Made by a program: the position numbers and the translations under genes. DNA of 64,000 nt from Trichostrongylus colubriformis (lineage: Eukaryota; Nematoda; Chromadorea; Rhabditida; Trichostrongylidae): the NCBI GenBank assembly GCA_963978905.1, contig OZ022260.1, positions 45,157,551 through 45,221,550 of the forward strand, read 5' to 3'. The notes beneath the pieces are model-generated. The model did not search any database and was not told the origin of the DNA. It saw only the letters and a program-made list of their open reading frames with translations. Of the stretch, positions 1-23,851 are shown piece by piece. Position 1 is the stretch's first letter, and each line of letters opens with the position of its first letter.

Positions 1-706
1 CAGCTCAAATTACTTTGGTAGATTGAGTTTTAGTAAAGTCACTAGTATTCGAGATGCTCTAGTTCATTAATGGGAAAACACCGCCCTCCATCGCGATCGC
101 CGCTTCCCCGTTACACTGCGATGCGATAATCTAAGCTTTACTACCTTTCTTTTCATCCTTTATCCCTGCCGCCAATTCTGCATGACTTTTTCTCATCCTT
201 TATTCCTGCCGTCTGACTTGCATGACCGTGTTCCTCGGTCATCAGAGGACGAGCACATAACCCAGTCGTTTGAGTGAGAACAGAAATACTAGATTTCGTG
301 AGGAGCTTATTTTTCTTGCTCTGTAACGAGTTTGGCCTTAGTTTTTTAATTGGAGGCTCTTGTTTTTCTCTATGAATCGCGTTGAGTGGGTGAAACTACA
401 GAAATAGCGAAATGAGAAGGAAGGGGGGAGGGGTTGTATGGATGCCCCCTTTTCGGGGTGGGACGATTCTTTAAAAATTTTCCTCGACGCCACGTTTGAC
501 AACAAGGCAATCTATTTGTCATATACCCTTTTCACACCAACCACTCCGTTGTCAATCAGTAGTTGACGTTTGTCTGCTTTGTGGTTCTGTACAATTTAGC
601 GACAATCCATTCAAACGAATTTGTAACGTTACCTCCTACATTCCAACGGATACGAATCTGAAAGTACCTCAACATACTCTGAGGTGCATGTCGTAATGCG
701 TAATTC
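1..706. other. Intergenic DNA, no gene seen
   Basis: I see no convincing exon here. The stretch at about 152-227 contains two imperfect copies of a roughly 38-base unit (CATCCTTTAT, CCTGCCG, GCATGAC). A short motif at about 482-500 (CCTCGACGC, TTTGAC) recurs near 24570. Confidence 0.5.
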
Positions 707-1180
707 TCAAAGGAACCGGAAAGGGTCCGAAACAAGAGGAAGATGCAACGAAATGAGCATTTTGTAACGAACACCGAAGGTCAGAAGCGATAATCGGTGA
801 AAAAATCCGGATTCGTAAGCGCGACACTGCGGTGTGTATTCGCATCCCATTCGCATCAGCACACTGACTTTCCGAATTGTCCGCTGTAGGAGACAGGCCG
901 CGGGCCGACGTTGGTTGTAGCACCTGGCTACCAGCGCAGTGGAGTGGCCATTCCCAACCACATTAACATTCATGTGAGTACATCTAGAAACAATAGAAGA
1001 AAGAACAAAGGAAAAAGTAAAAGGAAAAACAAATTTAAAAAGAAAAATATCCTCTTGGCACCATGCCAAAGCGTCAAATAGGCGAGTTTGTGCAATGGCG
1101 GCCATTTGAACTCGTCCGAACTACGTCTGTTCTACCGTAGGCCAAAACTACTCCCCCCTTCCGGTGTCTTTAAAATCGCT
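707..1180. repeat. Dispersed repeat A, copy 1
   Basis: This block is nearly identical to 7386-7770. Shared features are the CGCATCCCATTCGCATCA region, the CTGACTTTCCGA core and the terminal part CTCTTGGCACCATGCCAA followed by GTGCAATGGCGGCCA. A shorter third copy lies in inverted orientation at 6196-6396. No clear terminal inverted repeat was found, so the class is unknown. Open frames on the minus strand in this block recur in the other copies and are repeat sequence, not host gene. Confidence 0.75.
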
Positions 1181-2737
1181 TGTGGCTGACCTCAGACGAT
1201 GTGATGTAGATCGCGATTTAACGTTTGTGTTCGCCACAATTATGGCACGACAAGGTCATACGCAGAACGCGATCACTGAGAAGGGAAACTATGCATAACA
1301 TAGCCGTCACAGTAAAACCGGCAACTCGTCCGGCTGATGAACTGCGGAACGACACTTCTGCGGGATCGTGATAGGACCTCAAGCCGGGCCTTTCCAGTGC
1401 GTGTTTCGCTACACATCACCTCTTCTGAAGTGGAAGATCTGTTTCAGAGAACATGTATTCCCAATTCTTACTTTCCGGTTACCACTCCCGGTGCCTTTGA
1501 GAGGTCGCAGGAACTTGCTGCAACACCGAAACACGGGTATGCCGACCACTCGTGTGACGACGGCGAAGCATGTCAGAGTAGAAGGTTATAACATTGCAGA
1601 AAAGGGAAGCGAGAATTCCCACCAGTCGTCACATAGGATGAGCTGAAAACTGAAGGGATATACGCCTGTCGCACCAAAACTTTTAGCGAACACACGGATG
1701 AATCGGGATGGTCATCCACTCTGAACAGAAGAACCCCTGCCTCAGAAGCAGCTTCCGTTTCGTGCTTTGTTGTGTTACAGTTGCTTACAATTCGGTGCAA
1801 AAATATTCGGAAACTGTTCCAGGTGACGCCGGTGTTGGTTTTCGTTTACCCGTTACTTCAAAGCAACTGAAGAACTAAAGCGCCGCATGAAATATCGATA
1901 ATCCAAACGAGCTGAGAGAGTCTGGTTGATCGGACCTTGGTGGACGGTGTGTGAGATTATGAATACGAAAAAAATTTCAAAGCTATTGGCTTGCGACCAA
2001 TCATACAATAGCGGGTTCACTCACTGAAGTATCGTGAGAGCAAATGATTTTACTATTTCTCACATTCGTCGAATCCATTCGCACAGACAAATAAGTGATT
2101 AAAACGCCTCAAAAACGGGGCCACCCTTTTACCACATAAGGCAAGGTCAGCCGATTCCTTCATGCCATCAAACACCACGACGCCCTGACAATATGATGAA
2201 AACTTTGCAGGTGCACATGTCTGTGGGCTTTCGATAAAGCCGGCAAGAGCCGTGCCCAACCTCTAAAGATTCCAGTTTCAGTAGTCTCAAAACGACCTCC
2301 TCTCATGAATCACGTCCAGTTTTATATGATCTCACTATACTTGTACTTCCGCATCTAATATTTGGTTTCACATGAAAAAAGCAAATGACACTACTATTCA
2401 GGTTAGTTCAGCTTCAACACAACGAGAACCGCAATATTGGAGGTTCCCTGAGCTTATTTATGTAGAAATGAAAATACAACAAGAACCATTCCGGTTAGCT
2501 GAACTAACTACTGCGGTTGGAGGAGGTCATACAAAGAAATCTGCAGGCACCTCTTTGCAATGGTTCAGTTACGTTCAACATGATATCAGACAAGCTGTAC
2601 AAATTCAGCTGCACTAATGCACAGAGAAGCACATGAATGAAAACACAGAAACTACAAAGCAAACGACATGAAGAAATCGTATCCTGAAAAGTACATATTT
2701 GCGTATGGGAATTTGGAGCGGATTCGAATACAACTGA
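1181..2737. other. Intergenic DNA downstream of the DPP gene
   Basis: About 1.5 kb with no recognisable exon or repeat. It lies 3' of the minus-strand dipeptidyl peptidase gene, so it should hold that gene's 3' UTR and polyadenylation site. I could not pick a convincing poly(A) signal. Confidence 0.4.
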
Positions 2738-16782
<14,045 letters not shown>

Positions 16783-17841
16783 CTGAACACATTTCAATCA
16801 ATGTTTGGTTGGGAAAATTTTGAAATCTATTCGAAGTGATAACACCACTGTAGTTCCCTTGATAACTTTTTAAAAAGGCTACCGTCTGAATACAACCTAA
16901 TACCAGCTATTGTGGGCTGTGAACTTTCCTTGCTCGAGAATCCAAAGCATCTCACTCGAAGGTCGAGCGAAATCATAGGACTTGCTTGAGACTTGAGGTG
17001 TCCGCATATCCGGCAATCACTTCTGTCAGCCTCCGACGAAATCTCAGAAGCCACATCGTTGCCCTCCTGTTTTTTCATTCTGACCGATGCAGCAGCATCA
17101 ATGTGTTTCAGATACAGGCCAAGTTTGGTAGTTTGGGTGTGCTTCCATTGTTTCATGCATCAAAGACTCCGCTCGTATTCTATGCGCAACGTCCATCAAG
17201 ATAGGAGCGGAGAAGCGCACACAGGGGTGTAGGACCTCAATACTCATCACCTCCTCAAAATAACTCCTCAAGAATGTTGAACGCTCTGCCAGCAGCTCGT
17301 ACTCTACTGCATGACACTGATCTGATGGTTTTTCTACACAGATACACGCAGGCGAAGAATAACACGCTAGGTTAAGCTGCAAGGTTTCATTGAACCTCAT
17401 AGCCACTATTCAGGGTGAACCCATTAGGTATCAACGCACGCAGTAAACGACTGGAAAATAAGACTGCGTTAAGCCTTCATGAAGAGCGCAGCGACACATT
17501 TCCACAGTCACCAATTTAATATCCCCGTATTCTGTTTTGAACCTGAAAGGGATGTTTCCACATCAGAGAATTTTCATTGCAGCCTACACCATTCTTGCGA
17601 AAATGATCTTTAGTTGCAATGATAAAGAGCTCTCTCGAATATCTTACAATCTGCATCCGTTCTCCGTTGCAACAATTGACATCCTTGAGAATGGCAAGGC
17701 AAGCGAGGAGCGTAACTCTGCTCTTAGTAACCTAGCATGAGCCATCAACTGATGCCATGGCACGTTTGGTGTTGGTGACCTTTCCAGAGGTGGCATCTGA
17801 ACAGCTCACCACTAAAGATGATTCGCGCCTTTTCGATCTTA
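16783..17841. other. Region expected to hold the DPP 5' exons
   Basis: The first resolved DPP exon (16612-16782) starts in phase 2, so at least one coding exon must lie upstream. I could not find one here. Minus-strand open frames at 16827-17156 and 17098-17406 overlap in different frames and show no similarity to DPP8/9 N-termini. The missing exon may be here, beyond the MITE at 17842, or farther upstream. Confidence 0.4.
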
Positions 17842-18118
17842 GGCTGCGGTCATACTTTGGGCATTGACGCTGGCACCGGCGTCAATCATGTACCTGTCGC
17901 CGTCATTCGGTGGCGCGCTGCGTTTGCAAAATTCCTGTCCCGATCACCATATTGGCACAGTGTCAAGGTTCGAAGCGGCCACGATCACCATACCGTGGTT
18001 GGTGTAACTGGGTCAAGAATTTTGCAAACGGAGCGCGCCAACGTGAGCCACCTTTGGTGGCGGCAGGCACATGATTGACGCCGGTGCCGGCGTCAATGCG
18101 CAAAGTATGACAGCGGCC
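17842..18118. mobile_element. TTA/TAA-type MITE, intact copy (277 bp)
   Basis: Inverted ends GGCTGCGGTCATACTTTG and CAAAGTATGACAGCGGCC, flanked by TTA at 17839-17841 and 18119-18121. Subterminal inverted parts include GACGC[T/C]GGCACCGGCGTCAA. There is no coding sequence. The 3-bp TTA duplication fits the PIF/Harbinger class (family knowledge). It lies between the DPP and CCDC174 genes. Confidence 0.85.
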
Positions 18119-18240
18119 TTACAGATAACTGCTTGAAGGGGTTCACGGCAACTTGAGCATTATACTGAAACATGTACATGGATGAGTCACACATTGTCAG
18201 ATGCTAGCTACTCCAATATATCACTTTTATTTATCAATAA

Positions 18241-21200
18241 TCAATTATTGTAGTAGAAAGAGGGTGGGGCAAATTCCTCATCACGTTCGTCTCGCTGCTT
18301 CTGAATCCAGGTATTGTACAAGCCTTTGCCACGATCCCATTCCCGCACAGGCTTCTTCTCGCTTTTCTGAAACATCCATGTATATGACCCCACTAAGCGG
18401 TGAACAACGGATTCAACAACAATGATAATCCGCAAAAACAAAGTTCACGTAAGTGATACTAAAATAAGCGTAGTTATTAAGAAGCACTCTTATTCAAATA
18501 AAGAAAAAGTATACAACGGTTTTATCCTTCACAGTGAAAATTCTGAAACTCGTTTTATTGAGCTCCAAAAGCAAATATGGACCGTACATACCTTTACTGT
18601 CTCCTCAACAGGAAGAGGGATTTCGTCAAGAGCGACTTCTGGCATCTCCGGTTCTGGTTCAGGGGAAGGCGTTCTCTCTTCTAAATGTAACAATAAAAAC
18701 TCGAATAAATTTCAACTAGCTCGAACAACGGTGGTAATAAGGATAGCAAATGCCTAGGCAGAGAGGAGGATAATGATCTAGGACATCTCAGCATTGAATG
18801 TTAACCTATGACACTGAAGAACACATGGGAAGCACATGAATTGGGCAAGAGAGGAGTGGTTTCGTTAACGAGAGGAAGAGGATGATTTCATCCCTGTATG
18901 GTTGTCAATGAACTACGCGTTTGAAAGTTCTATAGAAAGCTTTTTCACTTTACTACGCCGTAAGGAGTGTGCCCTTCTCCATTATCCTTCCAAAATCATA
19001 ATCTCGGCACTGAGAGAGTTTGAATCTACATGTACAAAAGCCATCTCAGATGAGGGCTACCTTATGAGTGAATGATAAAAGAGACAAAAAACTAGTAGTC
19101 AAAAAATCTACTAAGACAAAAAAGTTGGTAAATCTAACCTGGCAGTCCCTTCCTCCTTCGGAGAGCATTGATTTTCTCTCTCCTTTCACGAGCTCTTTGT
19201 TCAGCTTCCGCTTTATTCTTGGCTCGCATTTTTTCTGTTTCCGCAGTCAAGTCATAAAGCGACTTTATTTCAGCCTGTCGTTTCTCCTCATCCGTCGAAA
19301 ATTTCATGTGCGACGCACCATACACTCTCCTTTCTAAAGAAATGCTCAGTGATGATACAATATCAAAAAAGAGAAAACCATACCTTCATCAGGAGCATAA
19401 TGTTCGACGAGTGGCACAGATTCTACAGCTGATGCGGACGTTGATGGATAGGGTTCTGGATGATTAGCCGCCGCCATCTTACTCTCCTGCCTTTCTTTCA
19501 TCTTAGCGTTGAAGTCAACCAGAAATCCTACATCCAATCCGTCAGTTGTTTGTAATGATACTCCACCTTCGGAGAGTTTATCGTAAAGATCAGCCTTTTC
19601 CTGAAAAACAATCATCGAAGTCTTCTCTACGATAGTATAGACCTAAGTGAGTATAAAGATGCAATTTGGTCAGTACAACTAACAAAAAAAGCAGTTTTGC
19701 TATTCCTTTCCAGAAACGCGAGACTGAATAGTGGGATACACAGTGCTTGAATGTATTCATTCAGCGATCATCACTTTGGTTTTTCGTGCATTTGGGGTGC
19801 TTGTGGCATGAAGTGCGGGGTTATCCAGACATGAAGTTGGAGATCACCTCATTGAGATGCAATGATTTCGTGAAGCTGAGGATAAGGCTTGTGATAGGAT
19901 TGCAGTCTGCTTGCGGTTTACTGAAGTTCAAGCGCGTATTGACCTGCGATTCTGCGATCAGCAGGATTATACGATCGCATAACCGCAGAATCGTTCGTCA
20001 TGCGTCAAACCGTTATGGATACCCTCACTTGAGCGTCCGGATCTTTTTCCACTCCGGGGCTGCAGGGTGCATGACAACGATTCAGCAATTATGCGATCCA
20101 GCGGATTGCAGAATCGCTAGGTATATCCTCCGCCCTAGATATATACTAGTACAGCCGAAACGAAAGACCAGTGAGCCCAGTTGCACGATAGCCGCGCAAG
20201 GGCTCATGGCTGTATATACAGATTTTAGCAAAAATGTCGACTTCAGATAGACTTTTTATCGCTGTTATTTTGTCAGCGGCCAACAACGGAAATGACACAG
20301 AGCCTGCCGTTATATCAGAGATCGCTCTGCAAAAGCAGTGTTGAGATGCTCGCATTTTTTCTTTTCATCTCAGAAAAATTCTCATTGCAAGTTATGCTTT
20401 CATGGTGCCCAGCAGTCGCCATCTGCGTTCCCGACTCTTAGCGAAGCATTCACATTGAACCGTCTATACAGGGGGTGCCAAAAAAAAGTAATTTTGCCCA
20501 CGGCTCACATCTTCCAATTATACAAAAGATAGGGAAACGAAAGAAATGAAAGTGTTGGGGCAAAATATTCCCGAAATGTTCCTCTAAAAGCAGGAACAAG
20601 CTGAGATTCACTACTTTCATTTTCATAAAAATATAGAACCTTTAAGCGGCGCAGTCGGGCTTCGGAGCACCCACGGTATCAAGGTCCATTTAAAACAGTG
20701 GAGCCGGGTTCCATGTTAGGTCTTCTGTGGGAAGCTTCCTAAGGATTGGCCCTTCGGTTCATGGAAGTCATAGAGCCCCTGCTGCTTGGACAAGGCTGCT
20801 ATGATCCGAAATATCATTTTCATGTCCAAATCCGCCTCCGGAGGGGTTTCAGTGGTAAGTGCACGTTTTGGCTCTTGGAAACGAAGGGCGCTGGGAACCC
20901 GGAAAAAACGGGATCCTAAAGAACACCATCCAGTATGAATCCCCTTAGGTACCCAGAGTGAATGGACCTCAGCAAGGTTGTGAACGAGGGCGACGAAATT
21001 TCGGATTTTGCCCAGTTGAGGTGACACATCTTGTTCACTATTTCCTCGCTCCCATTCCTGCTCGTGCAGAAGGCTGCCACGGAGTAGAGTGATAGAGTGA
21101 GGTCTGCTCTTGAATCTGGGGATGTGAATACCTCAACAGAATTTGCTGTAGTTCGACTAAAGGGGGTGAAAGTGGACGAGACAAAATTACTTTTTTTTTG

Positions 21201-21714
21201 GCACCCCCTGTATTTTTCCAATACAGATCTCCTAGAACGGCAGGTACTAGAGGAAGAACTACGATTCGTCCGGTAGAAACATCTGCAAAAGTTAGAGTAG
21301 AAGTAATACCTTTAGCTTTTTGGCAACCAAGGCGAGACGTTCTTCTTCTTCCCTCCGCAATGCTGCTTCATGCTCATTAATACGCCTTTTTCGTTCCTGA
21401 GCTTCCGCTTTCATTGAGGTCTTTTCCTCTTTCTTGATGGCCAATACGCTCTAAAAAGAAAGTTGAATGTAGTAATATGACCTGCCTTGAGCCTTTGGTG
21501 CTATGATGTGACTTACACTCTTTCCAGATCGATATACTTCTCCAGTAGTGCTTCGAGTGAGACTATTTTTCTTCTTCAGATATTCACTTTTCAAGTCGAA
21601 CAATGAAGCGACTTCGTTTGTATGCAGCTTCTTTGGCTCATACTTTGCCTTTTCCGGGTTTTCAACTTTTGAATCGGCGACATCTTTCGACGAAGGAGAT
21701 GCAAATGTTGCCAT
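18241..21714 (-). CDS. CCDC174 homologue
   Basis: Complete six-exon gene encoding 321 residues: 21517-21714, 21310-21450, 19384-19600, 19139-19333, 18592-18680 and 18241-18366. All junctions are GT-AG with matching phases. CCDC174 is a nuclear coiled-coil protein linked to the exon junction complex and splicing (family knowledge). Residues 1-66 contain VASLFDLKSEYLKKK, matching the conserved N-terminal box. Residues 67-113 and 186-250 are highly charged helical stretches (KKEEKTSMKAEAQ, EKMRAKNKAEAEQ). The C-terminal exon holds the family signature REWDRGK near residue 288 followed by DEEFAPPSFYY. The human protein is 467 residues, so this one is compact. The third intron segment (19601-21309) carries a Tc1/mariner-type MITE. 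The start is the first Met of an open exon; no upstream in-frame alternative was seen. Confidence 0.93.
20469..21210. mobile_element. Tc1/mariner-type MITE, family 1, copy 2
   Basis: A 742-bp copy of the element at 2873-3623, in the same orientation. It has terminal inverted repeats beginning CAGGGGGTGCC and exact TA dinucleotides at 20467-20468 and 21211-21212. It lies inside the CCDC174 intron. No transposase frame is present. The similarity to copy 1 suggests recent activity of both. Confidence 0.88.
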
Positions 21715-22571
21715 GTCTGGAAATGGGCTATTTGAGCCAAGTAGTAATTTAAATGGATGCTAGTTCTTGCCGCGTCCCATTTGGTCGCTATCTTTGTTTA
21801 AAGAAAGCGAAAAGCGCCCCTTCGCTCCTTAACAAGGACTTACGCAAAAATATACGCATCAGTGTGCAGATTGACCCCTCAGTGATGATCAAATGTGCAA
21901 CTTTTTATAAGATGCCTCTCTCCCTACCACAGCAACGGCTGCTAACCTTAAGGGGAGCATCTTAAAGAATGTTGAAATAATCTTCCCTCTCAGGCTTTTG
22001 GAAAACGTACACAAAACAATAATAGAAACCCAAAGAACAAAAAATGATTCATTGAAATAATAAAAGAGATGGGTGCGAATTGAGATATGAGATTTAACCT
22101 AAGCCTAGAGGAAGGGAACACTTCACAGACGGGCAATCATTACTCGCACAATTCAAAACAAATCATCTTAAGGTGCTAATGTATTAGGTTGATCGAAACG
22201 TTCTGCTAGGGTTGAAATTTTTCTGTTTTATTTTACAATTCAGCAAGCAATGCAAGCCAATCAACAGTACAATAAATACATCGTTAGTTATAACATTGTC
22301 CCACCTAACGGGCAAGTCGGCAATGCCCTTCTCTCAGAACTAGAAAGATTAGGGGTCAAAGAAGTCACCAACCACTTGTTCAAGTTATTAATAAGTCTCA
22401 GCATAAACTTTCGTGAACCTTACATTTCGCGATTCCTCTATTCCTAAAACGTCATACGAAAGTATGAGAGGGTTAAAGATAGTTAGGATGTTCTATGTAC
22501 GACCACAGTTACGAACAGAATTCCCAAATTAATCGCAGCGCTATAAAAACGAATTCTGCTCCAAGACAAAC
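21715..22571. other. 5' flank of CCDC174
   Basis: About 850 bases of AT-rich DNA between the CCDC174 start and a small candidate frame at 22572. It should hold the CCDC174 promoter. I see no exon or repeat in it. Confidence 0.4.
22542..22549 (+). promoter_or_regulatory. TATA-like box before small ORF
   Basis: TATAAAAA lies 30 bases before the ATG of the 48-codon frame at 22572. The spacing is too short for a usual TATA box plus 5' UTR unless transcription starts almost at the ATG, so the box may belong to another transcript or be chance. Confidence 0.25.
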
Positions 22572-22718
22572 ATGGCAGAATTAGATAGCGAGAGTTTGGC
22601 CTTTTTCAGTGAGACACGCAGAGACGACGCTCGCCAGTCGAGGGAGCGCGCTGCGCCTCAACGGTTTCTTTTTAACATTCTTTTGGTTTTGCTGGGGGTT
22701 TTTGTTGCTTTAATGTGA
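22572..22718 (+). CDS. Candidate 48-residue membrane microprotein
   Basis: An uninterrupted frame from ATG (context CAAACATGG) to TGA. The first 31 residues are polar and rich in Arg, Glu and Ser (SETRRDDARQSRERAAPQR). Residues 32-47 are a hydrophobic stretch (FLFNILLVLLGVFVALM) reaching the C-terminus, as in a tail-anchored protein. CpG content is higher than in the flanks. I do not recognise the family. A donor-like GTGAGA inside the frame means it could instead be 5' untranslated or alternative sequence of the KH gene 1.1 kb downstream. Confidence 0.3.
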   Translation: MAELDSESLAFFSETRRDDARQSRERAAPQRFLFNILLVLLGVFVALM

Positions 22719-23841
22719 TGGTGCTTTTCCTTCTGTGCATCTTAAGTCTTTGGTCCTAATCTGCTGTTATTGGTGTGGTGCTAGCAATTGATTTTTACCG
22801 TGTTAGATTTGAGGTTTTGGGTAAAGGTACAAGTGGTGGAGACATTCAATAAACAGCAAGAATCCCATACTGTGGGAAGTGCGTGGAGGTCCTCATGTTC
22901 CTTTTTGTTCTGCTGCCAAAACACGTGATTCGGTGTGGACGTTAACCGCTGGCTGGTTCATATGCTCGCCACTTAGTGGGTTCTCATTCTGTAGTGGTGT
23001 AGTCATTCAGAATTAGCCGTTGAATCCTCGTTGATTGCGTAGTTGGGGGTGCCTTTTTGCGCTCTGTCATCCATCATCTGATATCATAGTACAGTGTCAA
23101 GTTTTCACCGTTAACCGTGCGGTGCAAAAATAGCATCGGATCCGGGCGCAGGGGTTATCCCAAAGCTCCATAAGCGCCAAATCCTCAATGTGCAGAAGTT
23201 TGTGCAGTACTAAGGGCTTGTGCGAGTGTGGCGGTGTAATCAAACACCGTGATGGTGTTCAACTTGATCCTTCAGTGCGACTCTTTTACTTGTGAGTTTG
23301 GAACGTCAGTGAACACATGTAAGAGTGGATGTTCTCAGCAGTGACTCAAGAACATTTCTGTACTAAGTTAGGGGGAGGGGAATCTCACTGAGCTCGGCGT
23401 CCGGCGCTATTTCTGCCTAGCAGAAATAGCGCCGGACGCCGAGCTCAGTGAGATTTCTTTAGCATGAGCCTTAGTTGAGGAGAAGGCTTTCACCCCCATA
23501 AATCAAGGCTAAGGTAAAAATACACACTTGAGAATGCAAGCGGATGAGTGTAGTTTCGAGTAAGGCCCCTCCAATTACAATTATTGCCCCCCTCCCAACT
23601 TCATTTGTACCAGGATTTCTACCCATCTAAAACCTGTGCTAGCTACTAGTATTCATAGCGATGAGATGCCTGCACAATCTACTAGGGTTGGCTGGCCTAG
23701 TATCTTGACCGTTAAACTTGATTTTGCCTGTAAAGTCTAGTTAGGATTCCCAGCTTTCTTTTCCATCATTGGGTGTGAATAGAGTGATGTAGTTGTTGGA
23801 TAAGAAACAACACAGATGTCTTTCTTGGAATATTTATTGAT
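22719..23841. other. Intergenic DNA before the KH gene
   Basis: About 1.1 kb without a recognised exon. It contains the palindrome described at 23381-23455 and probably the promoter or outron of the KH-domain gene. Confidence 0.4.
23381..23455. repeat. Perfect 36-bp-arm hairpin
   Basis: Two exact inverted arms of 36 bases are separated by the three bases CTA. The arms include GAGCTCGGCGTCCGGCGC and TATTTCTGC. The arms are GC-rich in an AT-rich background. No flanking duplication was identified. It lies about 400 bases upstream of the KH-gene start codon. Confidence 0.9.
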
Positions 23842-23851
23842 GTTTTTTCAG
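23842..23851 (+). promoter_or_regulatory. 3' splice acceptor directly before ATG
   Basis: The run TGTTTTTTCAG ends at 23851, immediately before the ATG of the KH gene. In nematodes an acceptor abutting the start codon commonly marks spliced-leader addition; a 5' UTR exon farther upstream is the alternative. Confidence 0.55.

Noticed and set aside
669..1105. Minus-strand protein-coding gene
   Set aside because: The frame lies wholly within dispersed repeat A and is broken differently in the other copies.
16827..17406. N-terminal DPP exons in the two overlapping minus-strand frames
   Set aside because: The sequences do not resemble DPP8/9 N-termini and no splice arrangement meets the phase-2 start of exon 16612-16782.
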